IMG/VR virus record: IMGVR_UViG_3300033144_002253
Coordinates: 1-21,708 of that record
Direction: 5' to 3' (one strand)
DNA: 21,708 nt
Origin: a virus
The notes under the pieces are model-generated. The model ran no database searches and was not told the origin of the DNA. It saw nothing but the letters and a program-made list of their open reading frames with translations. Made by a program: the position numbers and the translations under genes. Numbering within the stretch: the first letter of the stretch is position 1; every line of letters starts with the position of its first letter. Of this stretch, positions 1 through 6,454 are shown piece by piece.

Positions 1-1953
1 ATTGCCATAGTCCAGTAGGAAGAAACCCTGGCCTGCGCCACTAGCACCCGTAACCGAACCCGAGTCCCACGTACCACCGATGAATGCCATGTTGCGAGCC
101 GAATCACTGGCGTCGTTGTTGTCCTGTACGACGATAGCGAACCCGAGAATACTGTCGAACCGGGTATGTAGCGCAACGAAGTTCGTGCAACCACGTTGGA
201 ACACCATCGCGTGACGCTTGGCGTGATTGAAGTGGACGTTGTAGAACGCACCGGAATAGTCCATGCGATCAGTCAGAATCAGAATATCGTTGACCTTGTT
301 CGTGTCGTGCTTGCCGTATAGTGCGATGTTCTCCATCCGACCACGCCAGTTACTTGCTGTGGCTTCTGTCTGGATTAGCGGCCCGCCGCCATCCGACCCG
401 TTCCACGCTATACGCACCACGGGCTCAGACCCACTGGAGTTCATGCCCTCACCATTTGTCTTGACGCGCCATGTCAGTGTGGACGTTATCTGGTACGTAC
501 CGTACGGAAAGTAGACCGTCGAGGCGCGACCGTCTGGATCGTCATCTGCGGCGTTGAGCGCGTTCTGAACGGCAGTGGTAGAGTCCGAGGACCCAGTAGG
601 ATCGGCACCAAAGTCCCGCACTACGTCAATAGCTAGTGATGTATATAGGTCCTCGAATCCGGTCTTCCATGCAGATCCATTATAGGTACGCGTCTTATCG
701 TCTGTATTATCGAAGTACGTACAGCCGGTCCACGGATTCGTTGGTGCCGTAGTTGCTACAGGAAGGGCTGTACGTGGCCCCATGATGTCAGTATCACCGT
801 AGATGTAGCTCCGCATTGCTGCCGCACTCGGCGTATCAGCTATCGTATGCCCACCAAACGTAAACAGCGGGATTGTGTAGATTCCATCTGTAACGCCTGC
901 ACCCACGGCTGTCGCGGTATTGTCTATCAAGTACATACCCATCTGTGACCAGCCGAGGGTCAGGTATCGACCCGTTACCATCACGTAGTCTACCGTCTCG
1001 CTCATCTTGATAAACGCAGCAGGTGTCACGGTGGCCTCACCACCGATATGGATATTGTCGTAGCTCAGATAGACATTGGTACGGTTACCGTTCTCGCCGT
1101 AGTTATTGTTGTGACCAATCCCGATCAGTGCGCCCTCTGCGTTGCCTTCGCCCGTGTAGTACGGGTCAAGGTCAATATTTAGCTCGAAGTTGATGTTCGA
1201 TAGTACCACATGAGCAGCAGGACTTGCGGCCGTGTTCTCGTAGTCGAACCGCATAAAGCCTTGGCCATTACCGCTAGAACCCTCCGCGCCGAACGCTGCC
1301 GTGATGTCCCTGTATACGTTTAGCGTGACACCCTCAGACTGCTGTGTAGATTCGTATATTACACACCACTCCAGCATCTCATCGAACCGTGTGGCGTTGT
1401 GCATATGGAAGTTAGTGGCACCACTATGGAAGATAATGCCGTTGTTCAGGCCGTGGAACTTGCACTCACGGATATAGGACGGCATGTCCATCTTGGCATT
1501 GAACTCAATAGCGTAGTCTGGTACGTTGCCAAGTGTTCGGAATTGCAGCCGCTCGAAGGTATTATAGCCCCACACACCTTCGTCCGACGTGGACATCATC
1601 GTGCCACCAGCAGCACCGTTCCAATTCAAGCGTGTGTAGTGGATCGTATTGGCATCGTGATAGTTGCCCTTCACGTGGACATGGTTCGGTATGTCCAGTG
1701 TGCTAGATATCTTATAGTTGCCATATGGTAGATTCACTACGGACGAGCCGTCACCTGTCATAGCATCAGCCGCATCGAGTGCATTCTGGATAGCTGTGGT
1801 TGCGTCAACGGACCCAGAGGGATCAGCCCCAAAGTCACGTACTACATCAACTTCCTGCGACAGATACAACTCGTCGAAGTTATCGTTGATCTTACCACCA
1901 CCCGCTGGTAGGGTATCACCGGGGTCAATAATATCTATTACTTGTTTCGTCAT
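1..1953 (-). CDS. Tailspike/tail fibre with two pectate-lyase-type beta-helix starts (partial)
   Basis: The frame is open from the ATG at 1953 to the left edge, giving at least 651 codons with no stop, so the C-terminus lies outside the window. The start has GGGAG about 6 bases upstream. Residues 14-30 (LPAGGGKINDNFDELY) resemble the N-terminal segment common in phage fibres. Residues 36-90 carry VVRDFGADPSGSVDATTA, the signature of the pectate lyase superfamily beta-helix N-terminus used in tailspikes. The same module returns at about 443-495 (VVRDFGADPTGSSDSTTA), with 33 of 52 residues identical. Between them lies a stretch (WTGCTYFDNTDDKTRTYNGSAW) typical of fibre linkers. The likely role is receptor binding or capsule/exopolysaccharide depolymerisation at the tail tip. 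It is the last visible gene of the late operon. The fold is well supported; the substrate and enzymatic activity are unknown. Confidence 0.85.
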   Translation of the reverse strand, partial: MTKQVIDIIDPGDTLPAGGGKINDNFDELYLSQEVDVVRDFGADPSGSVDATTAIQNALDAADAMTGDGSSVVNLPYGNYKISSTLDIPNHVHVKGNYHDANTIHYTRLNWNGAAGGTMMSTSDEGVWGYNTFERLQFRTLGNVPDYAIEFNAKMDMPSYIRECKFHGLNNGIIFHSGATNFHMHNATRFDEMLEWCVIYESTQQSEGVTLNVYRDITAAFGAEGSSGNGQGFMRFDYENTAASPAAHVVLSNINFELNIDLDPYYTGEGNAEGALIGIGHNNNYGENGNRTNVYLSYDNIHIGGEATVTPAAFIKMSETVDYVMVTGRYLTLGWSQMGMYLIDNTATAVGAGVTDGIYTIPLFTFGGHTIADTPSAAAMRSYIYGDTDIMGPRTALPVATTAPTNPWTGCTYFDNTDDKTRTYNGSAWKTGFEDLYTSLAIDVVRDFGADPTGSSDSTTAVQNALNAADDDPDGRASTVYFPYGTYQITSTLTWRVKTNGEGMNSSGSEPVVRIAWNGSDGGGPLIQTEATASNWRGRMENIALYGKHDTNKVNDILILTDRMDYSGAFYNVHFNHAKRHAMVFQRGCTNFVALHTRFDSILGFAIVVQDNNDASDSARNMAFIGGTWDSGSVTGASGAGQGFFLLDYGN

Positions 1954-1968
1954 TACTGTCTCCCGTAG

Positions 1969-1994
1969 AGGGGCCGAGCCGAAGCCCGACCCCT
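1969..1994 (-). promoter_or_regulatory. Stable cUUCGg hairpin before the tailspike gene
   Basis: In the leftward transcript the 11-base arms AGGGGTCGGGC and GCTCGGCCCCT pair completely, with two G-U wobbles, around a TTCG loop closed by C-G. This is the very stable cUUCGg tetraloop. It fills the gap between the stop of the 135-aa gene (2002) and the tailspike start (1953). No T-run follows, so it is not a classical intrinsic terminator. It could be an mRNA processing or stability element, or a partial attenuator that sets tailspike dose. Confidence 0.7.
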
Positions 1995-2001
1995 ATTACC
2001 C

Positions 2002-2409
2002 TTATCCAGTGACTGTGATGTTCGGTGTGATCTTGTAAGTGTCATTCACGTTGATGTCATACGGGCCAGATCCGTCGATCTCAACGTATAGGAGTCGCTG
2101 CGTTGTGCCTACGGACGCGATGAAGTACCCGTAGACATCTGTATTATAGTCCGTGCCTGTGCAGGTAAAGGTCTGCTGCGCATAATCTGCCACACCAGCA
2201 GTCACGTTCCAACTAGCATCTGTTAGGGTTTTACGGGCATACCCACCTCCGGTAGGCTCAGTAATAGTTGCCTCCGTAATCGTATCAGCATCTGGTGTTG
2301 CATCAGTGAACAACCCCATCTCCATAGTCGCGGCACGATCAACGTGACCATCCAAATGTACGATCTGAGCGATTAGGTGCTCGCCCTCGTCTGGAACGAA
2401 CCCAGCCAT
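2002..2409 (-). CDS. Small virion-type protein, 135 aa
   Basis: The start at 2409 has a strong AAGGAGG site 7-8 bases upstream. The protein is acidic and rich in Thr, Gly and Val, with alternating hydrophobic residues suggesting a beta fold. The N-terminus (MAGFVPDEGEHLIAQIVHLDG) and the body (TLTDASWNVTAGVADYAQQTFT) resemble small proteins encoded beside tail fibres and connectors in many phages. It lies between the connector candidate and the tailspike, so a tail-associated or fibre-attachment role is plausible. It has no catalytic motif, signal peptide or membrane segment. Function is inferred from place and composition only. Confidence 0.7.
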   Translation of the reverse strand: MAGFVPDEGEHLIAQIVHLDGHVDRAATMEMGLFTDATPDADTITEATITEPTGGGYARKTLTDASWNVTAGVADYAQQTFTCTGTDYNTDVYGYFIASVGTTQRLLYVEIDGSGPYDINVNDTYKITPNITVTG

Positions 2410-2426
2410 TGTAGTCCTCCTTCAAG

Positions 2427-3071
2427 TTATCCAGAAATCCTACGAAGTTGCTTTTTAGTAGTCACAACCCTAACACCCAGGGTAGGACCATCGTTCTCAA
2501 ACTCTTGGGGCAGGAGCCTTGAGCGGACATAAGCCATACCCCTAGACAGCCATTCGCCCGCTCGCAGCTCCTCACCCAGATCCAACAGGGCGTGGTATGT
2601 AGAAAACTCTACAATCGCCCTGTCAAAGGTAGGGAGCAGAACTGTCTTATCACTGTTCGCACTCAGGGCAGTAGGCACCTTATTATACAGCAGGCGTAGG
2701 GTTAGTTCTTCCTCTGGCGTAGGTTGCAGCCTGAGAGTGTTCCCCTGCCTAGTCCAGTATTCGGGTGCCCCTACCTCAGTATGATCAAGAATACTCCAGA
2801 ACTGCTCCTCGGAGATTTTGATCAGTGGGTTCTCTGCTGTATCATCCTTGATAGACCTCACCCATGAGGCATCAGTAGGCAGACTGATACTGTTGGTATC
2901 AGCTACCAAGGTCGCTGTTGATAGACCATGAAGCTCAAGAAAGTCAAACGCTCCAGTGAGGTCAAAATACCCATCGTTGACCCAGGCTTCCAGTTGACCT
3001 CTAGGAAGGTCCCTGTTGCCGAGATTAAAAGCCAGTCGGGATTTGAACCCCGCGAACGTTGTGTTTCCCAT
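2427..3071 (-). CDS. Putative head-tail connector/adaptor protein
   Basis: A 214-aa mostly helical protein. Its N-terminus (FKSRLAFNLGNR, then LEAWVNDGYFDLTGAFDFLELHG) fits the pattern of phage adaptor proteins, which begin with a short helix and an amphipathic segment with W-[IV]-N. Such proteins attach below the portal and close the head. The central part (about 75-130) is beta-rich, with ISEEQFWSILDH and YWTRQGNTLRLQPTP, also a common feature of this group. The ATG overlaps the upstream stop as TAATG, suggesting translational coupling, and its own Shine-Dalgarno site is weak. Its place after the capsid genes and before tail genes agrees. The family assignment comes from pattern recognition and was not searched. 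Confidence 0.65.
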   Translation of the reverse strand: MGNTTFAGFKSRLAFNLGNRDLPRGQLEAWVNDGYFDLTGAFDFLELHGLSTATLVADTNSISLPTDASWVRSIKDDTAENPLIKISEEQFWSILDHTEVGAPEYWTRQGNTLRLQPTPEEELTLRLLYNKVPTALSANSDKTVLLPTFDRAIVEFSTYHALLDLGEELRAGEWLSRGMAYVRSRLLPQEFENDGPTLGVRVVTTKKQLRRISG

Positions 3072-3325
3072 TATACTAAGTCCACATCAACAGGTCCGTT
3101 GCCTTCAACATAGATGATCTTGACCCTTCTAGGGCGGATGCCATTAAATAGGTAGAGAGGTTCAGATCCATCGAGGGTGACCTGACAACTGTCTGGGCCA
3201 CAATCCAAGTTGATCTTGAACCAATCTTCTTTGGTCGTACCTGTTAGTTGAATCCCCTTGCAGTCCTCGCTACGGACCCAAGAGGATTCAGCCGGTGCGA
3301 CACTCTGCAACAGTAGAGGCTTCAT
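3071..3325 (-). CDS. Hypothetical protein, 84 aa
   Basis: The frame can be extended to a GTG at 3343, but the ATG at 3325 is preferred. AAGGA lies 9 bases before that ATG, inside the segment the longer form would translate. The protein is small and beta-rich (WFKINLDCGPDSCQVTLDGSEPLYLFNG) with two nearby cysteines, and has no recognised domain. The stop overlaps the ATG of the connector gene (TAATG). It sits in the capsid-to-connector block, so a virion or assembly role is likely, but the function is unknown. Confidence 0.7.
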   Translation of the reverse strand: MKPLLLQSVAPAESSWVRSEDCKGIQLTGTTKEDWFKINLDCGPDSCQVTLDGSEPLYLFNGIRPRRVKIIYVEGNGPVDVDLV

Positions 3326-3328
3326 CTT

Positions 3329-3343
3329 GTGCAATCCTTGCAC
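3329..3343. repeat. GTGCAA-N3-TTGCAC palindrome over a ribosome site
   Basis: The plus strand reads GTGCAATCCTTGCAC. In the leftward mRNA this is GTGCAAGGATTGCAC, a 6-bp stem whose loop region carries the AAGGA Shine-Dalgarno site of the gene starting at 3325. Related palindromes lie at 11434, 19097 and 20894. Confidence 0.55.
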
Positions 3344-3346
3344 TAG

Positions 3347-3637
3347 TTAGGCGTTGGGGTTGTCGTAGTAAAGCACTACGAGAAACCCGTTAGCCGAGGA
3401 AGTAGCACTTCCGTTGTTGATCGTATCAGCAGCAGTAATGGTAAACTCGCTGGTTAGATCAGCAACACTATCGATACCGTCTGCACCACTCACTTGGTGA
3501 GCAAGTACAGAGATAAGTTTATCTCCAAGTGCGATACCAGTAATAGTTACATCACCAGCCGCCGCACCTGCAGCTACGAAAGTACGCATCCTGGGGTTAA
3601 TCCCAGTCTCTTGCATTACTTCAGTTACAGGAGTCAT
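3347..3637 (-). CDS. Small virion-type protein, 96 aa
   Basis: The start at 3637 follows a strong AAGGAGG site. After an N-terminal TPVTEVMQETGINPRMRTFV segment, the protein is Ala/Thr/Gly-rich and beta-like (GDVTITGIALGDKLISVLAHQ, then EFTITAADTINNGSATSSANGFLVVLYYD). This composition is common among small head-decoration or head-fibre proteins encoded next to the major capsid gene, which is its immediate upstream neighbour (12-base gap). It has no signal peptide or membrane segment. Decoration is an inference from context. Confidence 0.65.
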   Translation of the reverse strand: MTPVTEVMQETGINPRMRTFVAAGAAAGDVTITGIALGDKLISVLAHQVSGADGIDSVADLTSEFTITAADTINNGSATSSANGFLVVLYYDNPNA

Positions 3638-3649
3638 ATCTAATCCTCC

Positions 3650-4558
3650 TTAGGTCCCGGTGGAGCCATACCACGGCCGCCAATCCGGTGCGAGAACGCT
3701 GAACCGAGACTTCACGAAGAACATCATCACACCAGCCCTCTCGTCGAAGGTCTTACCAGTGCGAGGACGACGCCTCCAGAAGAACATCGGCCCTGCCTGC
3801 TGTCCAGGCTTGAAGGCATACCAAGAATCCGTATCAGTCAGATACTTGTATGTCTTCGGGACCATGCTAAACTCATCGCGTAGAATGTTCCGCTCGTTGT
3901 TAGCCGTAAACGGCTTGAACTCTGCGGACAAGATCTCGCGAACGATCCAGAAGTTGTTCGGATGGTGAACAACGTAGAACTGACCACTATCCATACTGAG
4001 CATCAGTCCCCTGTCGTCAGTCAGGAGCATATAGTGCTCAATAGCAGTCTGCAGCGCGGTCAGACTAATATCCGCGTTGCTTCCGTGCTGATTACTAATG
4101 TCGCTAATCCCAATACCTGGGTGAGCGGTATCAATCAGCGAGATACCATCGTAACTCAGCTGGGTCGTAAAGGCCAGGTTAAAGACACTAGCGGCCTTCT
4201 TCTCCTCAGCATCTCTGTGAGCGTCCGCCAGAAAGCGGCTACTCTTAGGCACGATCACCTTATACAGATCGTCCTCAACCATTTCTTCCGTAATCTCAAA
4301 GCCCAGGCCATACCCTCTATGGGACACCCTTGCGGTGCCAAGTGGGTAAGGCTTATCAAGAGCCAAATCTTGACCTTCAGGCTTCTCCGGCATAGTACCG
4401 AGTCCAGACGAGAACAGATAGTCCTCGTAAGCACGCTGACTCGTCTCAATCTTGAAGAATTGAGTGTACTGCGCCGGCAGATTCGGGTAGTGCTTGACGA
4501 AAGCCTTCTTCGCCCCGGGAGCAAGCCAGTTGCTCCAATCACCCCGAGCGACTGCCAT
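3650..4558 (-). CDS. Major capsid protein
   Basis: A 302-aa protein, a usual size for an HK97-fold major capsid protein lacking a cleaved domain. The ATG at 4558 has GGAGGA upstream. Recognisable stretches are an extended N-terminal region (SNWLAPGAKKAFVKHYPNLP), the E-loop-like QRAYEDYLFSSGLG, the helix FLADAHRDAEEKKAASVFN followed by DGISLIDTAHPG, and the C-terminal SRFSVLAPDWRPWYGS. This order resembles the Mu gpT-like and related capsid families. It lies after scaffold and decoration-like genes, as expected for head modules. It would form the icosahedral shell. The assignment rests on pattern and context, with good confidence. Confidence 0.85.
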   Translation of the reverse strand: MAVARGDWSNWLAPGAKKAFVKHYPNLPAQYTQFFKIETSQRAYEDYLFSSGLGTMPEKPEGQDLALDKPYPLGTARVSHRGYGLGFEITEEMVEDDLYKVIVPKSSRFLADAHRDAEEKKAASVFNLAFTTQLSYDGISLIDTAHPGIGISDISNQHGSNADISLTALQTAIEHYMLLTDDRGLMLSMDSGQFYVVHHPNNFWIVREILSAEFKPFTANNERNILRDEFSMVPKTYKYLTDTDSWYAFKPGQQAGPMFFWRRRPRTGKTFDERAGVMMFFVKSRFSVLAPDWRPWYGSTGT

Positions 4559-4574
4559 TTCTCAATTCCTCCGA

Positions 4575-5039
4575 TTAAACGTAAGTACCACCGAGTTCCG
4601 CCTTAGCGGCGATTACTTCAACTTCCCACAAGTTCCTAATGAGGTCGATACCAGTCACCACAACTAGGGTGTTGGTAGTCTCACCATCATCAATCGAGAA
4701 AGTTCCATCTGACTCCAGCAGGACTCCGTAGTCCACCCCTAGGTTTGTTGCAGCAGGAGCTGTATCGTCCGTCTCAGTCATAAGGAAAGTACGTCCTGGT
4801 CCAGCTATGGCAACCAAGACATAGTCAGTGTCAAACTGCCTTGTTCCACCTTGTCCAAAACTCGTGCCACCATCAGCAGGAGTCATGGCAACACCACTGC
4901 ACAGAACTGCATCAGTAGCGCACTCAACCATCTCTCCGCTACTCAATACAACAAAGGCACCAGCGTCGAAAGTGGCAGCGGAAGCAACAGGAAACTCCAT
5001 TATCATCCTGTTCTTGTTAGGAATTACTGCCCATCTCAT
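4575..5039 (-). CDS. Probable capsid decoration protein
   Basis: The 154-aa protein starts at 5039 with AAGGAG 6 bases upstream. The N-terminal half (AATFDAGAFVVLSSGEMVECATDAVLCSGVA) follows the pattern of DUF2190-like and lambda gpD-like decoration proteins, where a beta-sandwich sits on the capsid threefold axes. The rest (DTDYVLVAIAGPGRTFLMTETDD, then TNTLVVVTGIDLIRNLWEVEVI) is also beta-rich. The gene ends 16 bases before the major capsid gene, the usual place for a decoration gene. It could instead be another small head protein; the fold was not computed. Confidence 0.65.
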   Translation of the reverse strand: MRWAVIPNKNRMIMEFPVASAATFDAGAFVVLSSGEMVECATDAVLCSGVAMTPADGGTSFGQGGTRQFDTDYVLVAIAGPGRTFLMTETDDTAPAATNLGVDYGVLLESDGTFSIDDGETTNTLVVVTGIDLIRNLWEVEVIAAKAELGGTYV

Positions 5040-5042
5040 TGT

Positions 5043-5525
5043 TTACTCCTTCTCAGGCATTATAAGAGAAACTTCTTCCTCTCTGTCCCTGATGTCTCCA
5101 GTAGGCCGTCCCCTATGGGGCCCAGCTGCGAGACCCTTCATACTCTCGTAATAAGCTTCACTAGAGCGTGTGGCCTCATGCTTGGCACGAGCAGCAACCT
5201 CAGCGTCCGCAAGGAGGCGGACGTCTTTTGGTACGGACATTAAGACTAGATCTCCGACCTGAATCTTGTTGCCTACCTTGCCATGAGGTAATTCGAACCC
5301 CTCATCAGTGGGATCCACGAGCGAGTAACCAGCAACCTCCCGACGCCAGATTTGGCTATGCTTCTGGTCATGCTCGGGAGAATAGACCCAGCGTAACTCC
5401 ACATCTGGATGCGCTTCCTTCACCTTGTCTTCGATTGTAGTCATAAGCGAGGAGGTCTGTCCCCTCGACCTTGCCCGCACTTTAGGCGGGGCCTTCTTCT
5501 TGGTACTAGAGCTGCGAGTCGCCAA
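5043..5525 (-). CDS. Hypothetical head-module protein with basic N-terminus
   Basis: A 160-aa protein with an unusual TTG start at 5525, supported by GGAGG six bases upstream. The start lies within the last 20 bases of the scaffold gene. Residues 1-25 are strongly basic (KKKAPPKVRARSRG), suggesting nucleic acid or scaffold contact. The middle (DVELRWVYSPEHDQKHSQIWRREVAGYSLVDP) and the segment GDLVLMSVPKDVRLLADAEVAARAKHEATRSSEAYYESM are typical of small phage proteins between scaffold and capsid genes. It has no known catalytic motif. A role in head assembly is inferred from location only. Confidence 0.7.
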   Translation of the reverse strand: MATRSSSTKKKAPPKVRARSRGQTSSLMTTIEDKVKEAHPDVELRWVYSPEHDQKHSQIWRREVAGYSLVDPTDEGFELPHGKVGNKIQVGDLVLMSVPKDVRLLADAEVAARAKHEATRSSEAYYESMKGLAAGPHRGRPTGDIRDREEEVSLIMPEKE

Positions 5526-6234
5526 GAGGTACCTCCACTTCTATATCGTCGTCCATGTCACGCCACTCGGCGAATTCTGCATCAGTTTCAAAGCCCATCG
5601 CCCTGGCCACTTCCTGCTCAACGGTGGTGATTTTAACCTCAGCCTTCACAGGCTCAGGAGCCGAAGGAGGCTCATTGTGCACCGCAGCTGCGACAGCGGC
5701 TTTCTCAGCCTGCAGGGCTTCATTCCCCTTGGACATGAGGTATGCAGCGCGGACCGTATGATCCGTGACACGTTGGCCAGGATTCTGTGCCAGTATAGCT
5801 TGCACAGTATCACGGTGCTGCTCAAAGTCTGAAAACTCTCTCTCAACTCTAAGGACAGCAAGCTGAGACATATCCTGATCTATCTCCTCTGCGCGCTTGC
5901 CATACTTCTCTTCCATCTTCAACTCAATGGCCTTCTCAGGGTCATCGAAGATGAGGGTCTTGAAATCCACAGGTTCAGGTGCAGGCTCCACAGGCGCGGG
6001 CTCTGGTGCAACTACCGGAACGTTCTGAGCGGCCTCAAGCTGCGTCCTTAGGGCCTCAACCTCAGTATTCCTCGCATCCAGAACCGTAGCAGCAGAGGAC
6101 CACAAACTGGTGATCTCCGTCTGACTCTTACCCTTCCACTCCTCAGGCATTCCCTCGGCCCACGCGTCTGGCGTAGGTGTGGGATCTGCCTCTGGTTCTG
6201 CCCCCTCATCAGGGACGATCGGGTCGTCTGGCAT
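5506..6234 (-). CDS. Scaffolding protein
   Basis: A 242-aa acidic protein with ATG at 6234 and GGGAG upstream. Residues 1-25 are Pro/Asp/Glu-rich, with WAEGMPEEWKGKSQTEITSLW nearby. A coiled-coil-like stretch (VLDARNTEVEALRTQLEAAQ) is followed by a Pro-Glu-Ala linker, then long charged helices (DDPEKAIELKMEEKYGKRAEEIDQDM). Low complexity, high helix content and charge, and position between portal and capsid genes are the hallmarks of tailed-phage scaffolds. These guide capsid closure and leave the procapsid. The C-terminus is very acidic (DMDDDIEVEVPLG), whereas many scaffolds end in a basic capsid-binding segment. That is a small oddity and may relate to the basic N-terminus of the next gene product. 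Confidence 0.8.
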   Translation of the reverse strand: MPDDPIVPDEGAEPEADPTPTPDAWAEGMPEEWKGKSQTEITSLWSSAATVLDARNTEVEALRTQLEAAQNVPVVAPEPAPVEPAPEPVDFKTLIFDDPEKAIELKMEEKYGKRAEEIDQDMSQLAVLRVEREFSDFEQHRDTVQAILAQNPGQRVTDHTVRAAYLMSKGNEALQAEKAAVAAAVHNEPPSAPEPVKAEVKITTVEQEVARAMGFETDAEFAEWRDMDDDIEVEVPLGDSQL

Positions 6235-6454
6235 TTTCGTCTCCCTTTTCGACTAGATAATCGAGGTATAGGACGGCCTTATCTAGACCGTCACACTGTC
6301 CCTGCTTGAAGTGTATCCTGTCTACCTCCTTTTCACGGGCCAACGACTCTAAGATTTCCCTCCTCAGCTCCAGCAGCTGCCCGGAGAGTATTCTCCAATT
6401 CTTCGATCTGCTCAAGGATCTTAGTATCTGCAAGTCTTCTTTCGATATCTTCAT
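6209..6454 (-). CDS. Small gene overlapping the portal 3' end, 81 aa
   Basis: This frame overlaps the last 122 bases of the portal gene in a different phase and the first 26 bases of the scaffold gene. The frame stays open further upstream, but ATG 6454 is chosen because GGAGGA lies about 11 bases before it. The product (MKISKEDLQILRSLSRSKNW, later ILSGQLLELRREILESLARE and HFKQGQCDGLDKAVLYLDYLVE) is helical and charged. The last part lies mostly outside the portal gene and reads as genuine protein. Small helical proteins at the portal-scaffold junction are common in phages; their function is unknown to me. Confidence 0.65.
   Translation of the reverse strand: MKISKEDLQILRSLSRSKNWRILSGQLLELRREILESLAREKEVDRIHFKQGQCDGLDKAVLYLDYLVEKGDENARRPDRP

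Noticed and set aside
263-1731. Plus-strand reading frames opposite the tailspike
   Set aside because: They are short, have no ribosome sites and lie wholly opposite a 651-codon frame with clear domains.
1969-1994. Intrinsic terminator before the tailspike
   Set aside because: The hairpin is strong, but no T-run follows it in the leftward transcript.
3055-3060. AACGTT as a member of the CCAACGTTGG cluster
   Set aside because: A lone core within the connector coding sequence without the CC/GG flanks; likely chance. The same holds for 6022.
4255-4542. 95-aa leftward frame inside the major capsid gene
   Set aside because: Arg/Ser/Leu-rich shadow of the capsid frame with no ribosome site or protein-like pattern.
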